A stretch of 64,000 nt of DNA, from NCBI GenBank assembly GCA_030407085.1, contig CM059587.1:43560501-43624500 (forward strand), read 5' to 3'. The number at the start of each line of letters is the position of its first letter. Positions within the stretch are counted from its first letter, which is position 1. Both the position numbers and the translations under genes were made by a program. A model generated the notes under the pieces. It had not been told where the DNA came from. It did no database searches and saw only the letters and a program-made list of their open reading frames with translations. This DNA is from Trichopria drosophilae. Taxonomy: Eukaryota; Arthropoda; Insecta; Hymenoptera; Diapriidae. Shown here one piece after another: positions 30,096 to 43,016 of this stretch.

Positions 30096-32535
30096 GACTC
30101 GATAAGTTTGGTCAAAAAACTCCGACAAAATAACTTTTACCAAGAAAACTTACAAAATAATAATTTTGTAAAGATATAATTTTTGAAAAATAACTTTTTG
30201 CAAAAACTTCGGTGCAAAAGTTTTTATTTATTGCAATTAAAATTTGTATTAAATTGTACTTATCAGAATAAGATTTAATCGATTTGTTTCTTGTGATGTA
30301 GCATGTGTATGGTTTGTTTACATCTACAGATGTTTGAATCTCACTTGGGCCATCATTTTGTACTGAAGTACTAGTAGTATATTCTGTATTATGGGCATTC
30401 CATGTCAAAAAATCGTTTGACGTGTTTACGTGGTCCATGTTACGGAATTCAATGAAAATGTAATATTTGCTATGTAAAGATGTGAAAAATATTCTGCTAA
30501 AATATTTCTTGAATATTTTGAAAATGGCGGCCGTGACATCACAATTACTGAATTTCTTAAAATTGTGATATCCATCTGTCTAATTATCGAATTTAAATGA
30601 GACAACGTGTAATTTCTTTTAGAAAATTGAGTACTTTAATTTAAAAAAAAAATCATTTTAGAGAATTGTCATTTTGTCAAGAAATTTACCCAAAACATAT
30701 TTCAACTCAAATTTTGGTTTTGAGCTCATATTTTTGTTTTAAATCAGATATTGTATATATACGTGGGTATAATAAGAGTGGGAATACACAATATTATATT
30801 TAAATCCCATCATAAATGAATCGCTAGTCTTGACGTTTTCGCGAAGTACTACCGGTAAAATATATATTTTACAATGTGCAATATTTTTGAGCGGTCGTGT
30901 AAGTAACATCAAAGTTTTTCAAAATGTGGCAGATTCTCAGCATTTTTTACCTCGCTGAACCACAAATAGTTCTGCTGCTCCGTTTCGTGTAAGTCTTCCT
31001 ATGAAATGGCTTATAATACTTTTTTCCCGGAGTGAATTACAGTCATAATAATCACATTTATAGGGACTCTCACACCATCTTCACGCCACTCAAAAATATT
31101 TTCCGGAACTCAATCTGTACAAAAAAATGTTTACAAAAATTGTAATGGGAACCGTCAACAAAAAACATCGACTTTGTTCTATGCAAGTAATTTGTTTTTG
31201 CTAATTCCAAAATTTGTAAATTTATTTATTGTTTTAATACTAATGTACAAATTTGTATAATTATTATAGATTAAACTGAAGAAGGCACGCATTTTGTGAC
31301 CGAAACGTTTTTAAAAGAATTTTTTAAATATTTGTTCATTTATGGACCGACAAAACCAAGAAAATCTACAAAATTCATTTGAATTTTCTTCATATTCTAT
31401 CAAGCGGTCCAGAAATTAAACTCCAAAAATGGTTCCAAAGCCATTTTTTAGTGATTGTATATATATAAATTATATTATGATATAGTATATAGATTGAAGA
31501 AAATGATTTCAACTTTTATTTCTTGTTATTTTAACAACAAAAAATTGGCACAGGCTCTTGGCTTTCTTTCGCTATCATTTTTGCACGAACGTAACCCACT
31601 GTTCTCACCTATGTTAGGGTGCAAAATTTTTTAAAAAACTATACATGCTTAACCCTAAATGTTTTGTTTGAAACTTTTTTTTGTAGACCTTTTATTTCTC
31701 GAAATAAATGCAACAAAATGGAAAACATGTTTTCTTCAAAATGGTGGCTTGAATTTCACTGACTGCAAATCGGACTAAATACCAAAATTTAAGTTGAAAA
31801 ATGTTTTCGGTTAATTTCTTGACATAATCATAATTTTTTAAAAATTATTTTATCTTTCAATACACGTACTTAATTTTCTGAAAAAAATTGCATGTTTTCT
31901 CATTTAAAGGCGTTAATTAGAAAAATAGATATTGCAATTTTAATAAATTCAGTAATCACGGCGTCACGGTTGTCATTTTGAAAATATTCAAAAAATATTT
32001 GAACAGAATATGTTTCACATCTATACCTATTTCATTTTCGCTGAATTCCGTGCCATGGACAACAACCTTGATATTTTTGACATGTAATTACCCATTACTA
32101 AGTTTCGGTTGGTCCTTTGTTACATTTCGTTGCAATAGCACCAGTATTTTTTATGTTTGAAATTATCGTATAACTGTGACCCCCAAATTTGTGCTCAGTG
32201 CGAAACAAACAAATTGTTACTTGTAAATGGACATTTGCACACAGAATTATTTATATTTGAATTAAGAAATGTATGCAGGATATGTCAGTAATAATGCATT
32301 TTTGTACGTTTTTTATAATGATATCAAATTCTATTATATTACTCAATACAAGTGAAATGTTGTGTTATTGTTATAGTTTATCATAATTTTTATATGAAAG
32401 TGTTTTAGTAAAAGTTTTTATGCCGTAGATTTTTTTGCCCAAGGTTTTTTGTACAAAAGTTCTTCTGTCAGATTTATTTTTTGCATAAATTATTTTGTCG
32501 GATTTTTGATCAAAGTTTTTGAGATCGATTCTGAC
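30096..32535. mobile_element. ~2.4 kb foldback element with long inverted arms
   Basis: The left arm (about 30096-30745) and right arm (about 31785-32535) are inverted copies of each other over some 650-750 bp. Matching landmarks include TCCGACAAAATAA (30121/32500), CACGGAATTC/ACGGAATTC (30434/32043), GAATATTTTGAAAATGGCGG against the inverse at 31970, TTACTGAATTTCTTAAAATT (30545) against 31945, and TTTCAACTCAAATTTTGG (30700) against 31788. The loop of about 1 kb is AT-rich and contains the relic at 31277-31310. No long frame. It looks like a non-autonomous foldback or long-TIR DNA element. Confidence 0.7.
31277..31310 (+). ncRNA. hammerhead-like relic (CTGAAGA...GAAACG)
   Basis: CTGAAGAAGGCACGC...GTGACCGAAACGTTT has the order of boxes found in Penelope-type terminal repeats: CTGANGA, an imperfect GGCAC/GTG-CC stem, GAAACG. 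The core differs (CTGAAGA for CTGATGA), so it is probably inactive. Confidence 0.3.
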
Positions 32536-33347
32536 CTCGAATTCGGATTCTACCCACACAACTACTTCTACAACTACCCGCAGCTTTCTAACAACAAAAC
32601 TTGTTGACCTATGTATTAAACTGTGTATTAACTATTTACTTCCGATGAGAAGAACAAACAATGATATTTATCAATATCTTTCAATATCTTGACATTTTTC
32701 ATATAAAGATAATAATTGTACACTACATAAATTTATTTAAAAAATAAGGATTAATTGAATTTCACTGAATTTGTCATCCATTAGATTTGTACTTCAACTA
32801 CATGTTCTGTAAATTCCATTTCGAAAGTGGACAACATAACAGCTAATTCCTCGAGAAAACAACACAATTTTTTTATTTTCCCGCATATAACATTTTCTGT
32901 TTTATTACACATTTTGATCCAATTATCAAGAATACTGGTGCATCCTCTAGCAGTCACGGATAGGTGTCGAATTACTCACAATCATAGTAAGTATTTTTCC
33001 TACAATCTTTTATATCATAATGCGCTTTTTGGAATAGCTGGAAATATGAAATAATAACGCTGCGAAAACCATTTTACAGTCTTCGTCCGAAATTCAATTT
33101 GACTTGAGTTTCAATTATTTGAATCTACTGGGAAATTCCTGAAGCTAATAAATAGTCTGTTTAGTCCTGTAAAGGACTCGTATCGAAATGAAAGTAAACT
33201 TATCAACTAAACTTTAGATTCGAATTAACCGTTCATATATTGCTGGAACCGTATAAAATCATGCAATGATTCCAAAGGAGAACTTGAGATTTCAGCTAAA
33301 AAGAGTTCAATGACAACAAAATATGAGCTGGATGAGTAAAATTATAC
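32536..33347. other. non-coding stretch
   Basis: No gene or bounded repeat supported. Confidence 0.5.
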
Positions 33348-33350
33348 ATA

Positions 33351-34269
33351 GGGGAAGGCAGGGCGAAGCGGCGAGGATTTTTTTCGTGTATCATATCTCT
33401 TCTTGAATTTCGTATTTAGGACGATGGAAAGTATCATCTGATAGTTAATTTCATAGTCAATATTTACATGCATGTTACTTTCGGTATATGTTTTACACAT
33501 GACCAGCTACGGTCAATTTAAAAACTTAAAAAACACAGGGCGAAGTGGCGATATCGGGGTGAAGTGATGAATCCTTGTTTTTAAAGGTCTCTGAGACAAG
33601 TATCATAAAATTAAGTGCAAATCAAATCTTTTAAGTTATTATTGTTTGTTTTAATAAAAATAACATTTCCACGTTGGTGGAATGAACCTCTTCAGACATA
33701 TCAAAGTTTCCAACAACAGTAAAAAAGAAATTGTATCTTCGGAAGCTTTGAATACTCGTATTATATCAGGATCACATATTTTAACTTTGTCTTTAGTTAC
33801 TCAATGCATTCATCAAAAGGGAATTCGAAATTAAAAAATAATCACGGAATAGAGACATCCTGGAAAAAATTTCGCCGCTTCACCCCAAAGTATCATTTGG
33901 ACTTCCAGGTACGATCTCTCATTATAAACACAGAAAAAAAGAACAATTCATGTTTTATAAATAAGTCCAAAAAATATACTTTTAGAATAAATATATAAAT
34001 AAATAGTGATAATTAAACTGTCAAAATGAGAATATTGACCAGTCTGAGAACCAACTACAGGAAAGTGACTTGAAAATTTTGTTTAAAAATTACATTTCTC
34101 GCTCCCAAAGGTAGGTAAGAGAACAACAAATGAAATATCATGCCTCAAAATGTGAAAAATGGTGTAAACAAAGAAACCACATATGATATTTTTCAATCAG
34201 GTATGATTATAATGGAAATATTTGAGATCCGTCACTTCGCCCCGTTCACCGCTTCGCCCCGTCTTCCCC
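33351..34269. mobile_element. TA-bounded TIR element with GGGGCGAAGYGG repeats
   Basis: GGGGAAGGCAGGGCGAAGCGG at the left (33351) is inverted at the right, ending CGCTTCGCCCCGTCTTCCCC (34269). TA flanks both ends. Sub-terminal repeats of the GGGCGAAGTGG type recur at 33538 and, inverted, at 33873 and 34231, suggesting transposase-binding sites. 919 bp, no transposase frame; AT-rich core. Non-autonomous. Confidence 0.75.
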
Positions 34270-34273
34270 TATA

Positions 34274-34915
34274 TTGAAAAACCCGAGCATAAAATTGTAA
34301 ATTAAATTCTCTTACACTTACTGTAGAGTCTTGATCATTCTAATATATTTGTATTTATTAGTGAGCATGTCTTTGAGCCCCCATCTACTGCGATGTTGAC
34401 TCTGCATATCACATGGTTACAAAAATGCAGGAAAAAGCAAATGTTCAAACCGTCGCGAAACTCGAATGATTTGCAAATTGCGCACGAGATAAAGTACGGC
34501 GATCGCGTGCAAAATGTTGATACCTAATCGCGCCGGTATCCGGCACTTTTAGCTTTTCATTGTCAGAATCATGAAGCGTATCTTTTACGAGACAAACGAG
34601 GGCTGAAGAAAGGAGGGTAAATTCTCTATAGGCACCGCACAAGCCAGAAGCACGTTAGCGTAATTAGTAAAAGTCAGTCAGATGAGGCAAAATATACGCG
34701 TTGCACGAGCCCTGTCTACCAATCAGCCGCGACGACGTCTTAAATGTAATTTAGAACCGCAATTGTAACTTTTAAATGCGAAAAAGAACTATCCAAAAAA
34801 CGAACGGTGCAATTTTTCCGTTTATCATAGAATAAGTATAGTATCTGTCACTCTGGAAGGACGCGCGAATAAGGCACTTTTCTGTAAAGGCCCATGTAAA
34901 CGTTAACTATTGTGA
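34274..34915. other. non-coding stretch with CpG-rich patch
   Basis: 34440-34740 is CpG-rich (GTCGCGAAACTCGAATG, CGATCGCGTGC, CGCGCCGGTATCCGGC). A 65-codon minus-strand frame lies here without recognisable motif. It may be a regulatory element or fossil exon. Confidence 0.4.
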
Positions 34916-35170
34916 TATACGAATTTAAACCTAGACTATTATAATATCGATTTGCGTAAGAGTTACTCGGTAAATGTAAACAAAGTCGAAAACAAATTCA
35001 TCAAGCTAGAAAACATTGAATATGACCTTCAAAATACATACAAAAAGTTCGAAATTTTGAATTGCGGTCAAATAATCGCTAAAGGCGATGAAAATAAATT
35101 GGAAGTTTGGTTTTTTTCCTATAATATCGCCATCGCCTTAGGTTTTAACAAACATGATACGGCTCATTAA
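34916..35170 (+). pseudogene. short protein fragment with possible BRO-N-like domain
   Basis: An open frame of about 84 codons, bounded by TGA at 34913 and TAA at 35168, with no ATG. The latter half reads FEILNCGQIIAKGDENKLEV and then WFFSYNIAIALGFNKHDTAH. The WF-x4-IA-x-ALGF pattern is reminiscent of the BRO N-terminal DNA-binding domain of large insect DNA viruses and phages, but too short to be sure. It ends where the domain would continue. Interpretation: possible fossil of a viral or virus-derived mobile gene. Alternative: chance frame. Confidence 0.3.
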
Positions 35171-37939
35171 TTTTAATGCCCATTAGGAACAGATAGTTTA
35201 TAATAGATACTCATTCCGAAAATAGTTTTATATAATATTTGGACGCAACAAAACTATAATAAAATGCATGTTGACAAATGAGTATTGTGCAATACTCATA
35301 TAACCGGGTTTCATGAAATGCTCTCATAGAATGTCCGATCTTTTTACCAGGGTATATTTCCTATAGTCTGTTTTTACTACCTACCAATTACCAATGAAAG
35401 CTTACGCTTTGAAATCTAAAGGACCGATATGATATTAAACATAGAATATTAGAACGACTGACATTTTTCAACATTTAGGTCAACCGAATTTTCTCTTGTA
35501 TAAAGTAAAAATAAGTAAATATCATTCGTAACCGTCATTTTGAGGGCCGCAGTGTTGCAAGATCTAAAAATCAAGTTCACGTTGAATGTGACTATCGTAG
35601 ACAGAGTTTAAAGAAAATACCATGAGAAGATATGTCGTGATCACAACAAAGAAAAATCATCCTGCCCTAGATTCTGAGTATATATACTGAATAAACCGGC
35701 AGTAGCTGTGATGCAAGGTAACAATGGTTTCATTGATGGGTGATGATTCCAACTATTCAATATTTGATTATGCTGATGTTTACTTGACTTATGAATTAAT
35801 ATCTGAATATTATTTTAGAAAATAACACACCCGTTTACGTTATATTGTTGCATATTCATACATTCCACAGACATTAATACTATTTGCCTTTACGATGTTT
35901 ACAAAATAAAATTCACGTCCAGTTCATACTGCAGAATGTTTTCACGCATAATGATATTCAAAACTCAATGCAACTCAAATTCTATTCGACGCCCATGTCA
36001 CCTTAGCTCCAATAGATGCTCTAAGCATGTAAAAAAGTATGGGAAAATGAAAAGCGAAGAAGCGTCAGGATGGGGAGATCCAAGCGTTAGAGCGAAAAAA
36101 GCGATAAGGTTGAGTGTAAGCAGATCCAATATATTATAACGCATATAGAATCGCGGTTTTATGCGTCGTTGGGACAGGATCTCGTCTGCCCATAGAAAGA
36201 CTGTAAATTCGATCCCCCCATAAGTGCTGCTTTGAAGTGCAACCACGCGTTGCTGATCTCAATTGCTATGCATAAATATTACTTTTTTGCCATCACAGCC
36301 GGCTGAATGAATCGTAAAAAGGCAATCTACCGCCCCGAGCTGATTAGGGCAGATCGCGCGCAAGTATTATCATGAAAACAAGGGAAAATTAAATTCACCA
36401 TGAGGAAATTCTCATTAAAACTCATCATTAAATAACCTGTATACTCCATCGCTCTTCAGAATTATAATTTAATTTCAACATTTAAAAATGAAAGGGCGGT
36501 ATCATTTCATTTAATCCATGTGATATATTTTTATGGACTCTTTTTGTAATTTATTGTTCCGTGATTAGAAGATATTACCTTGTAAAACTTGGTAAAATGC
36601 ATTTACATCGCATTTCAACTTGGCATAGATAAGAACGTGAATTAATTATTTGTATTGTACATTTTTCTTGGACGAAAGTAATGTCAGTATCTGAATGATA
36701 CTCAAAGAAGAATCCTAAAATGAATGAATATTTATAGCTAATAAAAATGTACAATATTTGTGTTAGACGTTACTACAAAATTATAACGTTGCTGAATTAG
36801 GTTAATCCTCAAAATAAAATATAGATGAAACGAAATCTCATCTGACCAATTCATATCTAACGATATCAGATTAGATCTCGGTTAAAAACATATTTGCACA
36901 GTTCTTTATGATTTATATCTAGCTTGACAGAAATAGGTTTAATGACCATTCTTAGTAGATATTATTGGAGATTCACTTAAATCAAGTGAGGTCTTTATTT
37001 GATTTGAAAATAAACACGTAAATATACCCATTCCCGTAGATGTACCTAAAGTCAACTTGAGATTTGGCCAAATATTGTTGCAACTTCTTTTCTCAGGCTA
37101 CTTTTTGTTGCTGATAAGAACGCAATTCACTGTAATTTTTGTTGTCACAAGCTAAACACATTGGTATAGGAAGTTTACAAAATAAACGCAAGAAGTGTGT
37201 GTCCAAAGTTATTTCGCAAACATAGTGAACAAAATCAAATAATATTAGTAGAGCCATTTCAAGGGTGCCGGTAAACATCACTCGCAAGTTGCATACTTGC
37301 GTGATCAGGACCGCGACATGAACCAGGAATTTGATATTATTGACATGACCCACCAGTAATTCCGGAAAGTACTTACAAGAAAACAACCCACAAAACTTTA
37401 TTAAAAATAAATACCTATTGAATTTGTTTACACCAATATACACTTTGCACGTTGTATAGACTCTTTCTGTTATCAATTTTAACATTAGTATATGTACTCC
37501 CCAGAGCCATGAAATGTTTATTTGTAACATTATTTCCTAGAATGCCCATTTATCGAGAGTTTTGAATGTTTCAAGTTAAAAAACTCACCCTATACGTCAT
37601 CCGTAGTGAATCTTTCGGCAATCGCACTTAATAATTTTGTGCTCAGTTTGGATAGATCTGCATACCTTTCACTGGGAACAATTAGTAAAACGATTTTATT
37701 GCAAAGAAATATACTTTGCAAGCTAATACGAACCGACTACAACATCCTCCTTCTGGTAGTACATGCCAAAGATGCTGTTAATCATTACCCTTGCTTGGCT
37801 GTCCATTTGTACTGTCCGGCGGCCCTCTCATGTCCGGCATTGCCGGCCACTCGACTCCGGCGGTCAGTACTCAAGCGTAACATCGTCTTTAACACACACT
37901 AAAAAAAGCGCCCAAATTTTACGCATAGTATGTCGAAAA
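35171..37939. other. non-coding stretch
   Basis: Frames at 35936-36139 plus, 35998-36246 minus and 37093-37530 minus show no motif. 36160-36225 has a B-box-like GTAAATTCGATCCCCCC, so a worn tRNA-derived fragment is possible but unsupported. 37800-37870 is C+G-rich. Confidence 0.45.
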
Positions 37940-38055
37940 ATAATGTTCGATACACGGGCGTAAGAATTCGATTTTACGTACCGCTCCTATCTAATCGCAT
38001 GTTAAATAGCGGTGCGTAAAATCGCATTTTATACCCTTGTATCGAAAAATACTAT
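37940..38055. mobile_element. hairpin MITE
   Basis: TTCGATACACGGGCGTAAG...CGATTTTACGTACCGCT (37949-37993) is inverted at 38004-38049 (AGCGGTGCGTAAAATCG...CCCTTGTATCGAAAAATA). Arms of about 44 bp, loop about 12 bp. A few mismatches. Non-coding. Confidence 0.65.
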
Positions 38056-38109
38056 TTGATGATGTTGAACATTGAAAAGTTAAAAGTTCTGTAGAATTAC
38101 TCATATGTA

Positions 38110-38409
38110 CACTGAAAAAATTTGTCTAATAAATTTTGGTTGATAAGTGTACCACTTTCAGACGGGACCAATATCTTCCAAAATCTGTAGAACAAATCAT
38201 ACATTAAATAGAAGATGGTCTACTCATAATTAGTACTTGAGCAACAAATTTTAGTGAACAGTTTACCAATTTTCAGAACACGGAGTATGTTAAAATTTGT
38301 AGCACATTTTCCCGAAATTTCGAGGACCGAAATACTATTTTTTATTAGAGTAACGAAAAACTATTTTTTTTTTTCATCTCAACCGAAATAAATATATATA
38401 TTGGTGTCG

Positions 38410-38455
<46 letters not shown>

Positions 38456-39009
38456 TTATTCTGATTCAACCGTCGCAGCACATAACACACACACATACAC
38501 TAAACGTTTCCGCAATATACGCATAAACTACATAGTACAACATACCGCACGCGCGCTATACCATCAGGAATTTTGGAGGTTTCTTATATAATAACTGCCC
38601 TAGATTCATGCGCTTGCGAGAAACGGCAAGTCCCGCTTCACCACGTCGCGCATTGTCGGTAACTCAATGATTGCGTGATATATATCAACTGTCGGTAACT
38701 CTACACGCCCGCACGCACGCACACAGAGGCACGTAAAGAGAAAGAGGTAGGGTTGGCGCATATTTCCTTTTTGGAAAATGCATTTCTAAAATATGGATCT
38801 GTATCTACAATTTTGTTGTAGACGAGAAACTAAATTTTGGTAAACCACTCCTGGTATACCCCGCTTTGAAAATTGGAAGACAGTTTACCATTAATTGGTT
38901 GAAGTTATTCACTCTTTGTTAGAAAGTTTACCAGTTTTTCGTAAATGAGAGTCGTATCCTAAAGTGGTAGACGAGTCAACCAAAATTTAGTACACAACTT
39001 TTTTCAGTG
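38110..39009. mobile_element. TA-bounded TIR element with CACTGAAAAAA ends
   Basis: CACTGAAAAAATTTG...TAAATTTTGGTTGA at the left is inverted at the right end (TCAACCAAAATTTAGTA...TTTTTTCAGTG), giving ~50-bp TIRs, with TA on both sides. 900 bp. The interior includes GTTTACCA/TGGTAAAC-like inverted words, a (CA)n/(TA)n microsatellite and a CpG-rich part (38600-38760). No transposase. The terminal CAC-GAAAAA resembles the MITE at 57902. Confidence 0.7.
38410..38453. repeat. (CA)n(TA)n microsatellite
   Basis: CACACACACACATACA followed by about 15 TA units, inside the TIR element at 38110-39009. Further CACACA tracts lie at 38485-38500. Confidence 0.95.
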
Positions 39010-39013
39010 TATG

Positions 39014-40436
39014 TGTGTGGTTTGAATAGGATATACTCTTGATAAAAACGAAGGAATAAATAGTGTAGAGAAGAGAGACTACCCAGATATAAATGTTTTA
39101 ATAGTCAGATTTAATTGTAGAAATTTTCTAAACATATATTGTACATAATGAAGTAAAATCAAAGAGATTTTTTGTCAATCCGCGAAATCGAAAAGCACTC
39201 GAGGTTAACTCCCTCGATGATGTTCCCCGTTGAACTGTAGACGACGGGAAGTAGGTACATAGAAAAATTAAAGTTTCTCGCGAGAAACGAGAAAGAAGGA
39301 AGTAAGGGAACACGTTAAAAGTTTAAAAATGTTCATTGGCTCGCGCACGGCTTGCTCGAACGGCCCGAGCTTTCTCGAAAAGCGATCGAGGAACTTTATC
39401 GATGGCTTTCGTCTCAAAACTTTCGATAAATCTCGCGCGAGTTCGCAGGAACTCACGCTGCTCGATGGGTGTTCTACCGCAATGAATTTCACGTGCTTTG
39501 TGTTCGACAACGAACGGGAGCAAAGACGGAAAGCGGATTTGGAATTTTTAAACGACTTGTAATTTGTTAACTGATCTTGTAGAACCTTATGGAAACAACA
39601 ATGGACCTATTTTAAGTAATAATAGTGCGGAAGGTATAACAAACTTCATATTGTGTCCATAATCTACCGTTTTGATTGTTTTTCCAGCTTAGTTTCGAGA
39701 AAGCCTTAGGTATATTACATAATTCTATGTAATATTTTACGGTTGAATCAGATAATTGCGACAAGCATAACTTAATATTTGTAAAAACATAACAAGTAAA
39801 AAAAACGCTTCTGAGGAAAATATCGATCACAAAATATCTAAAACGGCTAACTATTTCTTAATTAAATCCCTTCATCAACAAATTGTGAAATCAAAGTATA
39901 TCAAACATTTTGAGATTGATTCTCTTCATTTTTTTAACAATCATTCATATTGAGAGTTGCTGAAAGTAGGGGGGGGGGGAGGGGGATAAGCACAGAAAAA
40001 ACAGTGTTTTCTATTTTTATTTTAGGAAATAGAAGACATTGTTTTTCTTAAAGTATACTTTATAGTCTGAAAAATACTAATGTATTAAAACATTCGAAGT
40101 GGTAAAACGTTGTAAATATCAAAACGTTCCATTTCTCTCAGGTGTACTGTAAATACAATTTTTTTTCTAAAATTAAAAAAAAATATTTTTCAGTTTTAAA
40201 TATGCAGGAAAACTTGACGGAAATTTACAATTGAATTCGAAGATCGTCGGGTGTTCGAAAAATTATTTTTCATATCGCGGTTATAGGGCAATCGATGTGC
40301 GATGTTTGCGATCTTGAGCCAACTTCTCATTGTAAATCGATCTCTGCTTATATCTTCCTTTTTAAACATTTCAGTCAAATAAATGGAAAATAACATAGGA
40401 CAACACAAAAAATGTGTTTCGTGATCACTTGAATCA
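39014..40436. other. non-coding stretch with CpG-rich patch and G-tract
   Basis: 39170-39560 is CpG-rich and several frames overlap on both strands; the plus frame at 39329-39562 (77 codons) has balanced composition but no recognised motif. 39967-39986 holds a run of 10 G, an A, then 5 G. Nothing else supported. Confidence 0.45.
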
Positions 40437-40667
40437 GAAATAGTGGATCTTATAAATGTTTGGCCTCTGAAAATGAATCCGTTATTCGATTAGGTCCATC
40501 ACATCAGGATTTTAAGATATCTGATCCGAAAAATATTCAAAATTATACTTTTTGGCAATTTAATAAAGTTAGGATATGTGAAATATCTGACGTCACGGGT
40601 CAAATTGTACAACTAATTAATTTTCAGCGACTAAAAATCTATAAGATCTAGTACCTCTGATTCAAGT
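40437..40667 (+). mobile_element. palindromic MITE family B, full copy
   Basis: ACTTGAATCAGAA...GTGGATCTTATA...CTGAAAATGAAT at the left is inverted at the right (TTAATTTTCAGCGAC...ATAAGATC...CTGATTCAAGT). 231 bp with ~75-bp TIRs and a centre holding CTGATCCGAAAAATATTC. Confidence 0.75.
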
Positions 40668-40766
40668 TATCTCCCCTAAAAAATTGTTTTGCGGTTCTGT
40701 GTAATTGATCACTAAAGGTACTTCTCGAAAAAAATAACGCAAGACAGCAAGAATTTTTTTTACACA

Positions 40767-40950
40767 ACTTGAATCAGAAGTGGATCTTACAGATTTTTGG
40801 TTGCTGAAAATGAATTAGCTGTCCAATTTGACCTGTGACGTCAGTTTCTTCACATATCCTAATCTTAAATTGCCAAAAACCATATTTTTGAATATTTTTC
40901 GGATCAGATATCTTAAAAGCCTGACGTGATGGGTCAAATCGAATAATGCA
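40767..40950 (-). mobile_element. palindromic MITE family B, inverted truncated copy
   Basis: Reverse complement of 40478-40667, sharing TAAGATATCTGATCCGAA, CTGACGTCA and TCTGATTCAAGT. The second TIR is largely missing. Together with the first copy it makes a ~190-bp-arm inverted repeat around a 100-bp spacer. Confidence 0.75.
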
Positions 40951-43016
40951 ATCGAAGTTCTATAACTTCTTTCATTAATAAAAGTATGATAACTTTTTTA
41001 CACAATTATTATTTTTATACAATTAATATAGGTTATGAAATAATGAAAATAATAGGTCTAACAGATTATGTATGGCCGAGTAGAGTATTAGAAATACATA
41101 GCCTTGTAGGGTTAAATGAAATTCACCATTTTTATTAAAATTTGAATGTTTGGTAACGGGAAGAAACATAATGATCGTATCGTATCTGCGTAATTGAGTG
41201 CAGAATGTTTCGGAGCAACAAACGGTTAAAAATATAAGAAAGTGACTATTTGTCACCCGGAACGTTTTTAATTTTTCTTTTCAGCTCAACAAACGGTCAA
41301 ACAAGAAGTGACTGTTTGTTGTCCGGAAAGGTTTTGTTTTTTCTGAGTGTTCATCGTTTCGAATTATTGGAAGATTTAAACGAACGCTCAAGTAAAAAAT
41401 GAGATGACCGTTTGTTGCTTCTCAATTGTTTTGCGGTTTTGGGGCTTTCACTTGTAGCTGTTGTACTTTAAAACAAATCGGCGTGAATTTTCATATGGTG
41501 TTTTTGTCCATATACTTTATCCATTTCACGCTGAAATTAATCTGAAGGGTAAGAACTAACTTAAGTATTAGACGGACGAAGAGCTTTCATCGAAAATACG
41601 GAAATCTAGATTAGACGTGGAACTCAAAATAGGTTTGTTTACACTACTGATGAACTAACTTAAATAGTCGGATATTATGTTAGAAATTAGAATGTAATGG
41701 CACAGTAGATGTTCATGACGATATTACTTACATTTTTGGCTGACATGTATATAGTATATGCCATGACTTATTCCGAGTGATCATCAACATAAACATTGTT
41801 AACACTGTAAAAAAGATGCGACACTGTCATACTCAATAATGGTTAGTCACTGTTACGTAAGAAGTTTGAAAGAATCAACCGGATAAATCATATAATATTT
41901 CAAAGTGTTTCGAAATTAGATATATTTTTAATGAAAATTGTTTATGTTTTGATTTCCCTAGCACAAACTATATATTACATAATCGCTAGCAATTAAGACA
42001 CACAAAAATAAAATGAAACAAATAAAAATGGCTTATATGCGTAAATAATTAATGTTTTTTATTTTAAGATAGAATAGTTAATAGTTAGTTTAGAATAATT
42101 AATTTACAATGAATAAGTTCGGAAAATTCTTTCAAAGGGCACCAACGTTAAAAAGATGTAATTTCGTTACGTTTCAGTAATTCAAGTTCTGAAGTGATAC
42201 TGTAAAAAACAGCTTTATGTACGTCGAAAATGAAATGTGAAACCACTTAATGATATCTCCATATTAGTAATTATGTAAACAACCTCAAGTGGACATCTTT
42301 AATGCTTCATATTTGGTTTTTACATAGTATGAGCATTTTTATTCTTCATCAGTCATATATATACGCTGACCTAACTATGTAGCTTTCGTTATATTTTCAT
42401 TACATACTATTTTTTAGCGAGCCCCATTTATTTTTTATTTAATCACAGCCCTAGTGTTATCTTGACATTCCATATTCAGTTTTATTTTTTATTAGAGTCG
42501 CTTGTTATTACAAGGGAATTATATTTCGCGGTAAAAAAATGTATACATTTGAGTTTATTTGTGAACGATCACATGAGAGCGTCGGGCGATTCGCAAATCA
42601 CAACGTTAATTTTTGCCCGACCGACTACGATGACGGCTATGTCGATCTGTTTCCGTTTTCCAAATTCAAAACAAATCTGTCACCTAAAAAAACAAAACAC
42701 ACTATAAAATGAACGATGTTTCTTTCTCAGCGCCAAACGTATAATTCCAAATTCTGATCTCGAGATTCTAATTCGAAAAACCGATACCGAACCACACGAG
42801 GGTTTGCAGACACGTACAAACGAGATCCCTGCCAAGATATCGCAAAGCGCTACAGAAGTCACTGCAACCTTTTCACTCCGAGTCACCGACTATATGCTAA
42901 TTAGTAAAATAAACAAATAATCGAACAAATAAAACAATTAACCTCTCAAGCCGACTGATATAGATATCACGCACATGCGTGATAATCTCAAACCCGGTAT
43001 CAGAAGGATATGTCAG
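40951..43016. other. non-coding stretch with ACAAACGGTCA cluster
   Basis: Between 41218 and 41425 the word ACAAACGGT or its inverse ACCGTTTGT occurs repeatedly with GTGACTRTTTGT and CCGGAA words, a small palindromic repeat. Elsewhere nothing is supported. Confidence 0.5.

Noticed and set aside
36160..36225. tRNA or SINE head (B-box-like GTAAATTCGATCC)
   Set aside because: No convincing A box or cloverleaf; too little to call.
37093..37530. 145-codon minus-strand frame
   Set aside because: No recognisable domain; Leu/Phe/Cys-rich text without conserved-looking blocks. Could not be supported.
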